NCBI RefSeq assembly: GCF_018143015.1
Contig: NC_054755.1
Coordinates: 7,495,124 to 7,559,123, forward strand
Direction: 5' to 3'
From: Lytechinus variegatus
Taxonomy: Eukaryota; Echinodermata; Echinoidea; Temnopleuroida; Toxopneustidae
DNA length: 64,000 nt
A model generated the notes under the pieces. That model was not told the origin of the DNA. It did no database searches and saw only the letters and a program-made list of their open reading frames with translations. The translations under genes were made by a program, and so were the position numbers. Each line of letters begins with the position of its first letter. Positions within the stretch are counted from its first letter, which is position 1. Shown here piece after piece: positions 23,496-35,568 of this stretch.

Positions 23496-25049
23496 CGGAG
23501 CAAGTATTGTGGAATCAGTTCGTCTGGAATCCAGTACTATCAAATATGTTTGTAGCAAGAAAGGATTGTTACTTGTATAGATCGACTTCATAGATATTAT
23601 CAACTTCTTTCTACAGTGGTGTTAACTCCAACACGTCACCTCCCCCTTTTCTCTCTTTCTCTAGGTTTCATGATGAAATCTTCTTAAAATCAAACACTGA
23701 ATCAGGTTCGATATTTGGAACAGCCCGGTTACTAAATGAATCGTGACTAGTGCATTTATTGAATCAATATCCAAAATGCGTAAACTAAGTCGAAATAGAA
23801 TAACAAATATCTTCTTTAGTTGGCATAGAATACAGAAACATGACATAATATTTACAGTTTTGTACATAGTAAATGCAAGATAAATATTAATAGAATTAGT
23901 AGCCAGAAAAACCGGACGGTAATCTCTGCTCTGTCTTTTTAGCGAAACAAATGCTAGGATACATTTTTTTTTTCTACATGCACATCCTTCATTTTTCAGT
24001 TTGAAATATAAAGATTGAAAAGACTAATCATGATAAGGTTAAAATAAAACTTGTATACGTAGCTGACAATTATATGATTTGAACGTATGAAGAAATATCA
24101 AACAAACAAAACAGTGAAATTCTATCAACATCTGACAAGGAATTAAATATAATAATACAATATTATTACAAGTTAAGACATTTTGATTTTTTTTTCATTA
24201 TTACAGTGAAACAGTTTTATGCAATATAATTTTTGCATATTCAATGAGCAAATTCACGGTGTCATATCCCCGCCTGTTCTAATATATTTTATTACATAAC
24301 ATAATGTTTATTCAATTTTTCCGCTAAGAATAAAAAACACTGAATAGACAACTGATGTAATACATTAGCTATTCAGTGCTGCCACTTATACTTTATCATA
24401 GGCATGAAAAGGGAGACATATAACACACATCTGTATGCAAATGATGTTTGAAAAATATGATTTTATGTAATACCATAAAAAAGGGAAAATGGGATATGAA
24501 ATTTCTAAACATTAAAATCCAATAATTTTGTTTTTTGTATCATATTTTAATAAAACTTTCACCATTTTGCTCAAATAATCTTACTCTATTTAGTACAGAT
24601 ATCTTTATTATAAGTCCCTAGCACCCATTTTATAATATAAATTAATATTAATGATTCATAAGTATTTGTAAATTCAAAGTGCTTAAACAATATAAATTAC
24701 TGAAGGATATTCCTTTAAATTTCATAAACTATCGGTAATAAATAACGATTCAATTCCTATTCAATTCTTTATTTCATTTCCATTCAAAGATAGTTTACAG
24801 TAACATTCGTAAATCAGATACAAAGTACCTGCGAAAGATGGCGCTATGTAGGTATGTAATCAAACCAACATTGTATTATCAGATGAAATTCAACTCCATG
24901 TAGCCATTTCTGAAAGATGACGCGAAAGAATCCATATACATAATTCATTGTATTTCAGTTATTGACCGTGTGCCTCTAAACCCATTCCAATGTCCTTTAT
25001 TGACCTGTGATACATTTCATCTAAGAAAAGTGTTCCCCCAATTCGTCTT
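23496..25049. other. AT-rich intergenic DNA
   Basis: Very low GC, no coding signal, no clear repeats. Confidence 0.5.
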
Positions 25050-25052
25050 TTA

Positions 25053-25474
25053 AGGTCACCGCACACCTTACAACTGGTCCAGATCCGATTTTAGAACATT
25101 TGAAACAAATTGCATTTTGCGCATTTTCTGAAAATGTGAAGGAAGAGTACATTTTATTTAGGTTTCAATTCAACTCTAAGAACCCGAATGTAACAAATTT
25201 GAAAGATTGAAAGCCTGTACATTTAGAAAAGGTCATATTCGTTTCGAATCGTAGCAAATCGTACGATTGATATGACGTCATTACGATTACATATTAAATG
25301 TGCTTTTATTTCAATAAGGATTATAGCATGGTTACAGATTTGAACATGGGTATTGGTATGATGATTTAGAACATTACACAGTAAAATATCCCGTCATTCA
25401 ATATTAGTATCGATTTCTACTACGCTTTATTGCACATTCGGGTCTCAGACCAATCTTAAGGTGTGCGGTTTCCT
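25053..25474 (+). mobile_element. MITE, Harbinger-like (family CACCGCACACCTTA)
   Basis: The left end AGGTCACCGCACACCTTACA and the right end, on the reverse strand AGGAAACCGCACACCTTAAG, form an inverted repeat of about 28 bp. TTA precedes the left end. The intact copy at 62718-63068 has TTA on both sides, fitting the 3-bp target of PIF/Harbinger. Truncated copies lie at 37734-38450 and 48189-48485. Confidence 0.7.
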
Positions 25475-25590
25475 TCATTTCGTGATAAAAGCCCCAAAAC
25501 GTGAGTATAATTACTTATATTAATTAAGCCTCGTGACGTGTTTAAATATGACGTTTAAGTACGAAGTGATGACCAAAGTCATGACATGAA

Positions 25591-25959
25591 TTAACCCAGG
25601 GAACTCCCGCCCGCTACGCGGGCGGGAGCCCAGGAGCTTACCCTGTAATTGACCATACTCACGGGACTAGCGTAAAGTATGGTCAAAATAATTCTCCGAA
25701 TAAATAGTTAAAATAGAAATTAAGCACTTACCACGATTATATGGATGAAGGTCTAACGAGTTGCAGTTTCCTGACATCTGGGCACAAACTGGAACCTCAA
25801 AAAACCGAAAATTTCTCTCCTTCTACCCCAGTCTCGATCGGCCATTTTGTTACGATTCATCACAAAAATGGCCGATCGAGACGGGGTAGAAGGAGACAAC
25901 TTTTTCACGGCGAAAATATCGCGCGACTCGTTGAGCCCCCCCGGCCTAGATAGGGTTAA
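25591..25959. mobile_element. Small TTAA-flanked element with an inner hairpin
   Basis: Begins TTAACCCAGGG and ends CCTAGATAGGGTTAA. The ends resemble those of the piggyBac-like element at 5730-6910. Inside, 25817-25895 is a strong hairpin: CTCCTTCTACCCC...GATCGGCCATTTTGT against its inverted copy, about 34-bp arms with two differences and a loop of about 10 bases. No coding capacity. Confidence 0.65.
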
Positions 25960-26150
25960 ACTAAAAATTGAGGCAAGACCAAGTCCATTATTTATAGTCT
26001 GATTCAGAACTTCCAAAACAGCCCGCCCTCTCTTGTCGGTTGCACAAGTACTGACAGAAGAATATCGCGGACGGTACCCAAGATTGAAGATTATAGCATG
26101 ACTAATCTTCCATATAATTATGAATGAAAGCACTTTGTCATGTACTGCTA

Positions 26151-26281
26151 CTATGTCTCCTTTATGATGACTTGACATACCACGGTTTGTCGATGACTGC
26201 ATCGATAATCATGCATCTTACCGTCTGTCATTCTCAAAAACACGCAATCTGTGGTATTGTCAGGTTGGCCAGAGCCCCAGT
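26151..26281 (-). CDS. Left lectin gene, exon 7: end of the C-type lectin domain
   Basis: The acceptor TTTATAG lies just above 26281. Translation starts (N)WGSGQPDNTTDCV and continues LRMTDGKMHDYRC to VVCQVIIKET and a TAG stop at 26151-26153. QPD is the motif linked to galactose-type binding in C-type lectins. The usual WND triplet is replaced by MHD. Length is identical (131 bp) to the right-hand copy. Confidence 0.85.
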
Positions 26282-27822
26282 CTATAAAGGTATAAGAAAT
26301 ATAAAGAAATAAGGGAATTTGCAGTTAGCTCATGATCAACTTCGCTCGAATCGCTTTCACATTTTTCATCAGGATGAGCATTTAGTTAACACTTTAAAAT
26401 GAACATTTTGCGTAAGCTTTCCATATATAGCACGTAGTAAAGTTGTTATAAAATTGGTTCACTTTTTATTTTTTTACCATACGATTAGGTGGAGAAGCTG
26501 TACGCATAAGACGTCACAAATTAAAAAAATTGTAACTAGCTAAAACTGTTATTAACTTTCCTAACCTCCACCAATTATTTATTTTTATTACAATATTTTT
26601 TTTTGTCACGGTGAACTTTCCTATTTAAATCTTAGTTTATTTCAACATATCATTATTATTTAATCAGCTCTAAAATTAACTATTTGGAACTTAACAAAGA
26701 AGATGTTTCCTTGGAGCCAGAAATAATTAACATTATAAAAAAAATAGTGCCAATGAAGCCTGAAGTTCGATTTAGGGTTTAACCCTAAAACGGCCAAGAG
26801 GGGTTGAATCCTCATAATTATCACCTTCATCAATAAAAGTATGAACACATATTTCCATTCTGCTTTATGAAAAGGGTTGATTAATTTGATGAATTTTATT
26901 CCTGAGTTGTCATTTTTTCAAGCAATTTGCTTCTAAAGGCAATATTCTCCTGCAAACAGTAAATGTTAAAATTATTTGGTTGTTGATCATATTCGTATAG
27001 AATGACTTTATTCAGTCAATTATTTTTCTTCATGATTCATGCCAAAAAACCCAAATATATCATGTTATGTAATGAAAAATATATTTATACGAATATTATG
27101 AATGCAGAAGAAAACAATTAACAATTCAAATCAAATCAAATTCCCCAGTCTGACCTTTTATACCAAAATGCGATTACCGGGTACGCAGTTGCGAAACTAC
27201 ACAACATTATGTAAGTAAATGAATAAATCGTCAAATAAAATAACGAATTGCTGTAATTGCTAGCCTTAATGCTTTAGGGCAAGAGGGAGTGGATTCTTTT
27301 TTCGAAAAAAAGGAATATCGTCAATTGACACATAGATTCAAGTTATCCTAATGGCCCTTGGAAGCAGAGGTGCTGGGGTGAAGCACTCTCAATTTTCTTT
27401 TTCCGCGGATGCTGCTTATATGGTATTACACCAACGCAGCACTTCCTGAAAATAAGGCTGATATTCTTAAATGTAGAAACTTTTTTTTTAGATTTGTATT
27501 TATTTCTATCCGTTCAAAAGAAAATGAACAGAAACAAATTTTGAACCAAATTTCCCCCATTGAGCATTTCAGAGAACCCCCCCTGGCTTAGCCCATTCTT
27601 CAATGTAAATGAAAATGAATACCATATACCATTTAAGTTGTAGCAATAACATCCAATTATGAGGGGGGGGGGGTGAGAAAATTGGTCTTGTTGACCTTCA
27701 GCCGCGTGGACCCTCGGTCTCGTACACTCTCAGCCTCCTGGGATGGCCCCAGGGTTCTCAGAAACGAACGTAGAGGGCAGCATCACTTTGCTTCCCTCTA
27801 CGCTCGTTGGATTTTTACTTAC
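26282..27822 (-). other. Last intron of the left lectin gene
   Basis: AT-rich, with a G-run at 27662-27673 and, near its 5' end, a hairpin repeat at 27763-27809 made of ACGAACGTAGAGGGCAGCA and its inverted partner. No other gene seen. Confidence 0.6.
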
Positions 27823-28104
27823 TTCGATAGTCAGTTTGTGTGATTTGTCTGTCAGTGTAGCAGAGGTATGATCTGTTTCTTCTGTAACAGTTCAACCAGA
27901 TCCATCTATCGGTAATGAGAGTCTTTAAGATGGCGTACTCTTCATCACTCTCTACGAAGACCAGAGTAGGGTCCTCCATCATCCCGTTACCCATGGCAAC
28001 AGCATCCAAACTATTACAGTGGTCTTTAGCCGCATGGTAAGACTCGGATAAGGATGATACCAGGAAACATTTGGTGCCCGCATACTCCCAATCGACTGGA
28101 CACA
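27823..28104 (-). CDS. Left lectin gene, exon 6: main part of the C-type lectin domain
   Basis: 282 bp, phase 1 at both ends, acceptor ATCAAG and donor GTAAGT. Translation runs CPVDWEYAGTKCFL (long-form CTLD opening), then HCNSLDAVAMGNGMMEDPTL, then an ILKTL...WIWLNC block in place of WIGL, and ends at QITQTDYR. An ATG lies just upstream of the acceptor and opens a longer frame, but the splice consensus is conserved in both paralogues, so I end the exon at 28104. Confidence 0.9.
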
Positions 28105-28158
28105 CTTGATGAAAGGATAAAACGTGGATCACACGATTCATGTAACAGACTATAACAG

Positions 28159-28304
28159 GAGTCCGTTGCAGAAAGAGTTGCGTTTAAACGCAAGTCAAAA
28201 AATCAATCGCAAGTCCCAAATGCGCGCTGTTGATTGGTTGAAAATCAAGTTGCGTGTGATTTTTTAGAGTTGCGATTGATTGCAACTCTTTCTGCAACGG
28301 GCCC
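28159..28304. repeat. Hairpin element in the left intron
   Basis: GTCCGTTGCAGAAAGAGTTG at the left pairs with CAACTCTTTCTGCAACGGGC at the right. The matching site in the right-hand gene (near 45710) lacks it. The general layout resembles 61411-61568. Confidence 0.75.
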
Positions 28305-29135
28305 CAGACCGATTAAGTTTGTTTGCTGTTTTATCAAACAAATTCTAGATGAAGGTTCATCATTCAGGTACAGTTTGTATCATATGAAAGATACCTTATG
28401 CACTGGCATAGCAAATCATATTGCTTATCATAACATACTGAAAGTGCTTTTGTTCTACTTTGGGAGCCTCCAGTCCACCCACATTTCCATTGGCATAATA
28501 AGGAACCAGGCCAATAATACATTGACTTCAAAGAGGCTAATTATGTATTCACGAGGTCATATCTCAGCTCCCCCCCCCCCCCCCGGACCGATTCGCACCA
28601 AATTTGTGGAGTGAGGGTTTTTCATCATGATGTCATATAAAAAACGCAGAAATGCAAAACATTTTTTTTGGTGACGTCATCACTTCGGTACTCTATTACA
28701 TAATATTCAGTCCATGGATATTCATGAGACGTAGTCTGACTAAATAAACCCAATTGGGTCATGACCATGGAAAGCAAGGTGCTGGGGGTATAATTGTCTA
28801 TAAGCAGCACCCTCAGATACTCTGGAAGATGTGTTAAAATTGAAAATGTAACTTCTGTAGTGAAATCCTTTTTTGTTTGCTTTTCAATGTGACATCGACA
28901 AAAACCTTTTTTTTTGCTTTTAGAAATTACATCAGCACCCCCACTATAAAAGATCGTTCCCAGGACCCTGGATCGGGTACCGTTTACGATAATTAACCCG
29001 TATCATTAGTGGGGGAAAATAAGCTTGCCGCCATGAATTACAGAGCTCTGAAGTTATATTTATCTGATGTAGTATTCGAATCGCGAGTGCACTGTAAAAC
29101 ATATCGAATACAATTTTCAAAACAGAACCATCATT

Positions 29136-30700
29136 AAAGGCCAGGTCTATACCACAGAAAAATATAAACAATAAAGAAAAATCAGACAACCGTAATGCTC
29201 AAAATTTCATCATAATCGGATGTAAAATAAGAAAGTTATGACATTTTAAAGTTTCGCTTATTTTTCACAAAATCGTTTTATGCACAATTTAGTCGCATGT
29301 AAATGACAGAGTCGATGATGTCCCTCACTCACTATTTATTTGTTTTTTTATTGTAATATTTCAATGTTGTCAGATTTGACAATAAGGTCTGACTTATCTA
29401 GAAATGTTTTACCATTGTAGTTCCACATTGTAGTTCTGAGAGAAATAAAACTTTGTTTCACAGGACATGGGGAGAAAATAAGAATACAGTGCGTATCAAA
29501 AAAAGTTTATACTTTGAAAAAGCCTTGGGAATTCAAAAATATACAACATGTGGGTAATATTTTCACATACATTCTTGGGTTTGGGTCTCATCTATCCAAT
29601 GAAAGAAAAAGTTTTGACAGAATGTTACATTTGAGTGAGCACTGTGCATTTTTGTAAAGCTCGTAGAAATTAGCTTGCGCAGAAATGCTTGTTTTCACGC
29701 TGTGCCAAGGGGAAAGGGTGAAATCAAACTTACCCTGCGAAACATTTCTCATACATTTCCCTTGCACTTTTAGTCAATTGAAATAAAACGGATACATTTA
29801 AGCATTTTGTAACAATTTTGCCACCCGAATTGAAATTTCAACAGTTAGTAAGCACAACCTTTACCCTTTTTGTGCCAGCTGGATCTGAGGACAAAACTGA
29901 ATCGAACAAAAATTTATATCAGACGTCTCCAGCATTTTTCACTGAGTTTTTATCATTCAAAGTGTGTTTACATTTTATTTTTCATTTAATACTTGTTTCT
30001 CCACACTTTTCCCAAGCTTGACAATGATTACCAAATTAAAATCAAGCCTAAGCCATTTCATGTAAATCACAGCTCATTGTAAGCAAATATCGTCTGGATG
30101 GTCTCGGTGTGTGGGGGAGTAGGGTGGGGCGCAATGCACTCTTCGAAGTGTTTTGGGCAAGGAAACAAGTTTAAAAAGGTAAAAGATATCTTCAAATCAA
30201 TTTTACTAGCTGAATTCCATGTTTTCTTCATGATTAAGGTCTACTTTTATTTGCATAACTATTTCAAAGTTCTGCGCAAATCATTTTCACTAACTTTTCA
30301 AAAGTAAGTGGTGCTCACTCAAGCGGAAATATTTTTCGACAGTTATATCGTCATTTGCTTAAATGGATCTGTACCAATGTTAAAATGTGGAAAAATCTTC
30401 AGGATATTACAAATGTATAATTTTACATGATTTTTTCATAGTGTAAATTTTTTTTGATACGCACTGTATATCTTATTTCATATAATAAAATACAAAAGAA
30501 ACAGTGAGTGATATCATCATTCCCCTTATTGCATATCGACCTGGATGTGCATATTATTGTTTTGGGAAATTAAGCGAAACTTTAAAAGTAATAACTTTTC
30601 TATTGTACATCCGTTTTTGATAAAAATTGTCAGTGTTATGCTGGTTGGATTTTCTCTATTTATTCAAATCAGCTTGTTGTTCGGGGTGGACTTGTCCTTT
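29136..30700. mobile_element. Foldback element with long inverted arms, split by a mariner-like MITE
   Basis: The left part begins AAAGGCCAGGTCTATACC and includes AAGTTATGACATTTTAAAGT. The right part (30467-30700) is its inverted counterpart, ending GGGGTGGACTTGTCCTTT. The arms pair over about 150 bp. Relatives are at 30884, 34284, 45341 and 51210. The split is caused by the element at 29487-30466. Confidence 0.7.
29487..30466. mobile_element. Mariner-like non-autonomous element
   Basis: Ends CAGTGCGTATCAAAAAAAGT and, inverted, TTTTTTTTGATACGCACTG, flanked by TA on both sides (29485-29486 and 30467-30468). This is the Tc1/mariner target signature. No transposase frame. It sits inside the foldback element at 29136-30700. 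Confidence 0.75.
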
Positions 30701-30883
30701 GATGCAATAGATGTAAAATAAGAACAATTGTATTCATTATAACTACATGCTATATATTAAGAGATTAAAACTAAGGTATAAATTCCAATGAGAGTTATGA
30801 TCTTGAATATGAATTTCCTGATTTCATCCCTTATTTTAGAAAATATTCAGGCAGCGATTTTAACAGGACGACTATTCAACTTT

Positions 30884-31463
30884 AAAGGTCATGTCCAAGC
30901 CAAGAAAATGTTGAATTGAATGAATAGAGAAAATCAAACCAGAATATCGCTTAAAATGTCATCAAAATCGAATGTAAAAGTTATGACATTTTAAAGTTTC
31001 GCTTATTTTTCACAAAACAGTGATATGCACAACTCAGTGACATGCAAATGAGTTCCTCGATGATGTCCATCACTCACTATTTCTTTTTTCTATTGTTTGA
31101 ATCATACATTCCTTCATTTTTTTAACAGATTTAACAAGGGCCAACTTGACTGAACCATATAGTATTAAACATTGGTAATTCCACATGTTCTGGGAGGAAT
31201 GATTATTGTTTCACTTGAAAATTGGGAGAAAATCAGAATATTTCATATAGTAAAATACATACATGACATAGGAAATAGTGAGTGGATGACGTCATCAGTC
31301 TCCTCATTTGCATATCAGCTAGTATGTGCATATAATTGCTTCGTGAAATCAAGCGAAATTTAAAATGTCATAACATTCTTTTTTTACATCCGATGAAATT
31401 TTCAGTGTTATGCTTGTTGAATTTTTCTCTTTTTATTCAATTTTTGTTGGGATGAACTTGTCC
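30884..31463. mobile_element. Foldback element, TTAA-targeting family, left arm only
   Basis: Starts AAAGGTCATGTCCAAGCC and ends GGGATGAACTTGTCC, with long inverted arms. The paralogous site in the right arm (about 45150-45165) is empty. Comparing the two gives TTTAATGAACAA unfilled, and TTTAA...CATTAAGGAACAA filled. Confidence 0.75.
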
Positions 31464-31780
31464 ATTAAGGAACAATTGATGAACAGTAGAAGAAGAACCG
31501 AAGAAGTGAAGATTGTGAAACTTAATAATCAATTGAAAGGCATACGATTACATTAAGATTGACAATACTGAAAATAATTATCAATGACGATAAAATATAA
31601 CTGAAAATAACAACATACCACTCCTTGATGTATTTCAAACAAGATTAAAGTCATGACCAGTAGTTAATTTTCTTAAAGTGGTAAAAAAGCCGGGTACTAG
31701 GGAGGGAAAGATCTACTTCTTCAAGAAGATCGACGACACAGTTTTGGTGTTAATTCGATATAAGGCTTATATATGCTTAC

Positions 31781-31888
31781 TTGGAATCTGACAATGCTTT
31801 CCAAGATATGCCTCAAGACAGGAGCAGCTGTAGCCATCCAATTCGTCCTTGCATAATCCTCCATTCTGACACGGATTTGAGTAACATG
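31781..31888 (-). CDS. Left lectin gene, exon 5: second EGF-like domain
   Basis: 108 bp, phase 1 to phase 1. Six cysteines in the EGF order: (T)[12 protein letters not shown], then DGYSCSC and GKHCQIP. No calcium-binding signature at the start. Donor GTAAGC, acceptor TTTTACAG. Confidence 0.9.
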
Positions 31889-32224
31889 CTGTAAAAGGGA
31901 AAGGGAAAATTCATGGTGACTCCATTGTACTCCTTAGCTGCCGGGTGGTGTTTCATAAGGTTGTTTGTGAGTTAAGTGCGGCTTTACGAACGATTGGTGA
32001 ATCTTTCTTACCTGCTAAATAATCCAGAATTAAAATTTTATATTGAATATCATTTACCACAAGGAAGGATCACTGGTCGTTCTTAAATTCACTCTAAAGT
32101 TCTAAACCTACGGACAGCGTTGTAAAATGGCACAGATCTCGTTCGAATACATTATAGGTTTATTTTGACATACATGTGGTAATTTTGAAGGATTCCTTCT
32201 GAATCCATTTGAAAACAAAATATA

Positions 32225-32350
32225 GATATACATACTACTATACTGCTGCTACTATTACTACTACTACTATTGCTGCTGCTGATGCTGCTGCATGCTACTA
32301 CCGTTACTACTACTACTACTACTACTGCCACTACCACTATTATTACTACT
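32225..32350. repeat. CTA/TGC trinucleotide tract, left lectin gene intron
   Basis: Imperfect (CTA)n and (TGC)n. The matching intron of the right gene carries (TAG)n at 44475-44640. Confidence 0.8.
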
Positions 32351-32355
32351 ACAGC

Positions 32356-33700
32356 AACAACGTTGAGTGAAGGTTAGAAGTCAAGATTCCTAGCATGTCT
32401 AGCTTGGCTCCTAGCTGACCAGGCTTCCTTTGGGGATGACAACCCCAGATTGCATCTGTACGGGCTGTGAAGAGGTCCCAGGAGCCAGTGGTTTCGGCCC
32501 CTAGGTTATTTTTGGTTCGGGTCGACTGCCCATTCCATCTCATTACTAGTGTCACATTACAAAATGATAAAGCATCAAAACGGACTGATTACATGTTGAT
32601 GAATATTGGAACGAATGGCCAAGATTATTGTATTGTTGTTTTACCCAAGTAATCTCTTTTGATTTTATTACTCATCTGCGGAGACATCCATCCACGAAGG
32701 TCCACACCAGAATAGATGTACTGTATGTTTTTACAAATATACGTGGTCTCCGCTCAAACTGGGGACCTTTAGAACTATCCTTGCTTGGACCCAGACCTTA
32801 TGTCTTCAGTTTATCAGAAACCTTCTTGAATAGCAAGATTAATGACGATTTGTTTAATGTGCTTGGTTACTCATTTCACAGAAGCGACCGTCCAGATGAC
32901 TCTAGTTGGGGTGGGATTATGGTGTACTGCAGTTATGCCTTTACTGCTACAAGAATGCCTCGGTATGAAGGACTGCATCAAAGATAACTCTGCCTGAAGA
33001 TTAATCTACCATGTTTTGTGTGTATAGATCGCCATCTGCTGACGAAATCATTCATAGTGCCATATCAGACTACACTGACACTGTCCAAGCGCTCCACTCA
33101 AGATCTGAAATAATTGTTTTGGGTGACCTTAATGCTCACCATGAAGAGTGGTTAGGAAGAACAAAGACAGATACCTGGTGGATCTGCATTCAACTTTGCC
33201 ACACTCAACAACCTTTGTCAACTTGTAGACGACCCAATCTGCATTGGACGGGATGGAAGCTGTTCCAAACTGCATGGACCTCTTCCTAACTACTTCTCCA
33301 GGCAAACACGTGGTATCAGTTGATGAACGTCTCGGCTCTTCTGACCCCTGTGTGGTTACGGACGTAGCTATTAAACTATAGACTTCCAACTACAAGCAAG
33401 GCTGGCAAGCGTAAAACCTGGCTGTACGACAAAGCTGGTTGGGATGGCATGTGCTCCTTCCTGTCTGAAGCTAACGGTCCTCCCTTTCAAAGGCGTATAA
33501 TGCTGATAGTGTTCATATCGCCAGGATCATGCAGTGTGAATGAAAACATTGGTAAGCAATGGACCTTTTCATACCATCCAGGACTATCAAACACGAGTAC
33601 TCAGATAAGCCATGGTTCAATGGCAGATGTCATGGCCGGGAAAACGTTGCTTTATAGTAAAACCGCAAAATCTTTCGTCAGCTTCGCTTCGTAAAGATAG
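32356..33700 (+). mobile_element. LINE fragment, endonuclease region
   Basis: The + strand encodes, with frameshifts and stops, an apurinic-endonuclease-type LINE ORF2 start: TNIRGLRSNWGPLEL, SLSETFLNSKINDD, FCVYRSPSADEI and IVLGDLNAHHEEWLG, then a GSSDPCVVTDVA-like stretch and KPWFNGRCHG. The GD(L/F)NAHH motif is the catalytic signature of this nuclease family. The reverse transcriptase is missing. The far end (about 33640-33700) is shared with the right arm at 44380-44460, so at least that part predates the duplication. Confidence 0.75.
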
Positions 33701-33744
33701 CTACATCCAGCCAGATTTTGACCTACATGTTCCCTCTCCAAGCA
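33701..33744 (-). pseudogene. Decayed extra copy of exon 3, left arm
   Basis: After a good acceptor (ATGTAACATCAG on the minus strand) the frame reads VLGEGTCRS as in exon 3, then leaves the exon sequence at the LINE junction and stops at TAG (33701-33703). It has no usable donor and is skipped in my gene model. Confidence 0.7.
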
Positions 33745-34079
33745 CTGATGTTACATCATAATAAGTTAAGAAAAAACGAAACATACAATAAAACATAGTT
33801 GTAATACAAGAAGAAGACGAAGACAAAAGAAGAAGAGGAGGAAGAAGAATAATAATAAGAAGAAAATGTTACTCAATATACTCAAACTCAATGAAGGAAA
33901 ACGTAACTAAATTAACAACACACCACTCCTTTATGTATTTTATATAAGATTGAAGTCATGACCAGTAGTTGAAGTGGTAAACACGGATACTAGAGAGGAC
34001 AATAACCCCGAAAATATCTACTACTTTAAGAAAATAATTTTTTTTAGTTTAATGCATTACAAGGCTTATATACGCTTAC

Positions 34080-34187
34080 TTGGAATCTGACAATTCTTTC
34101 CAAGATATGCCTCAAGACAGGAGCAGCTATAGCCATCCAATTCTTCCTTGCACGATCCACCATTCTGACACGGATTCGAGTTACATG
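34080..34187 (-). CDS. Left lectin gene, exon 4: first EGF-like domain
   Basis: 108 bp, phase 1 to phase 1: (A)[26 protein letters not shown], with six cysteines. Donor GTAAGC, acceptor TTTGACAG. Nearly identical to exon 4 of the right copy. Confidence 0.9.
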
Positions 34188-34285
34188 CTGTCAAAGAGAA
34201 ATTCCAAAAATGGTGACTCCACTGTACAATTTACCTGCCAGGTGGGTGCTTCATAAAGTTGTTTGTTAGTCAAGAGCGGCTTTAA

Positions 34286-34874
34286 AGGACAGGTCCACCC
34301 CAAAATTTGATTTGAATAAAAAAGAGAAAAATCAAACAAATATAACACTGCAAATTTAATCAAAATCGGATGTGAAATAAGAAAGTTATGACATTTTAAA
34401 GTTATGCTTAATTTCACAAAACAGTTATATGCACATCCCGGTGGGTATGCAAATGGGGAGACTGATGACATTATCCACTCACTATTTCTTTTGTATTTTA
34501 TTGTATGAAATATGGAATATTCTATTTTTCTCCTCATTGTCAAGTGAAACAACGATTAATTCCTCCCTGAACATTTGGAATGAGCATTGTTTAATACTAT
34601 TTGATTCAGTCAAGTTGGTCCTTATTGTAAGATCCATAAAAAAAATGAAATATTGTATAATTGAAAAATAAAAAACAAAAGAAATAGTCAGTGATTGACA
34701 TCATCGACTGACTAATTCGAGTTGTGAATATCACTGTTTTGTGAAAAATAAGCAAAACTTTAAAATGTCATAACTTATTTTACATCCGATTTTGATGAAA
34801 ATTTCAGCGTTTTGCTAATTTGATTTTTCTCTATCTATTCAAATCAACTTTTTTCTGGGGTAGACTTGACCTTT
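34286..34874. mobile_element. Foldback element, TTAA-targeting family, left arm only
   Basis: Starts AGGACAGGTCCACCCCAAAA and ends CTGGGGTAGACTTGACC, with arms of about 150 bp in inverted orientation. The right arm has the empty site (GGCTTTAAGAACGACTGG when read in the same direction), against GGCTTTAA...CCTTTGAAAATGATTGG here. Confidence 0.8.
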
Positions 34875-35109
34875 GAAAATGATTGGTAAAATTTTCTTAC
34901 CTGCTACATAACCCCCAATTAACATTTAATGTTGAATATCATTTACCACAAGGAAGGATCACTAGTCGTTCTCAAACTCACTCTTAACTTTCGGCCAGAT
35001 TTTTAAAATGGCCCCAGATCTATTCCGAATACATTCTAGGTTTATTTTGACATCATAACTGCATACCAGTGGTAATTTTGAAATATTCTTTCTGAATCCA
35101 TTTGGAAAA

Positions 35110-35136
35110 CATAAAGATACACTACTACTACTACTA

Positions 35137-35180
<44 letters not shown>

Positions 35181-35205
35181 TGGCTGCTGCTACTACTACT
35201 GCACA
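35110..35205. repeat. CTA trinucleotide tract, left lectin gene intron 3
   Basis: (CTA)n with a short TGC patch. The same intron in the right gene carries (AGT)n at 43640-43716. Confidence 0.85.
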
Positions 35206-35207
35206 CT

Positions 35208-35508
35208 AAGAAATAAAGGTTTAAAATTGAACCCCGAAAGGTTGATGCAAAATCAGCACCCTATTGGTTCAAAAATTGAACCCCTGATTTGGGGCTAAAT
35301 AATTGAACCCTGCAGTTGGGGTTCAGTTTTGCACCCTGCGGGTTCAAAACTGCACCCCTAGGGGTTCAATTTACAATTTAGGGGTGTAGTTTTGAACCCG
35401 CAGGGTGCAAAAATGAACCCCAACTGCAGGGTTCAAGTTTGGAACCCCCAATGTACTGATTTTGCATCAACCTTTCGGGGTTCAATTTTGAACCTTTATT
35501 TTTTCTTA
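35208..35508. repeat. Near-perfect 300-bp hairpin built of GGTTCAA units
   Basis: The left arm GAAATAAAGGTTTAAAATTG, then AACCCCGAAAGGTTGATGC, mirrors the right arm GCATCAACCTTTCGGGGTT...AACCTTTATTTTTTC. The interior repeats GGTTCAA or TTGAACC more than ten times. It lies in intron 3 of the left lectin gene; no counterpart is seen in the right gene. Confidence 0.9.
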
Positions 35509-35568
35509 TTTCTACTTTAAATGCAAACTTGAATCTTTGCTAAACACTATGTTTGATGAAAATATTAC

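Noticed and set aside
32628..33289. Active LINE endonuclease gene
   Set aside because: Frame changes and stops, no reverse transcriptase, and truncated at the decayed exon.
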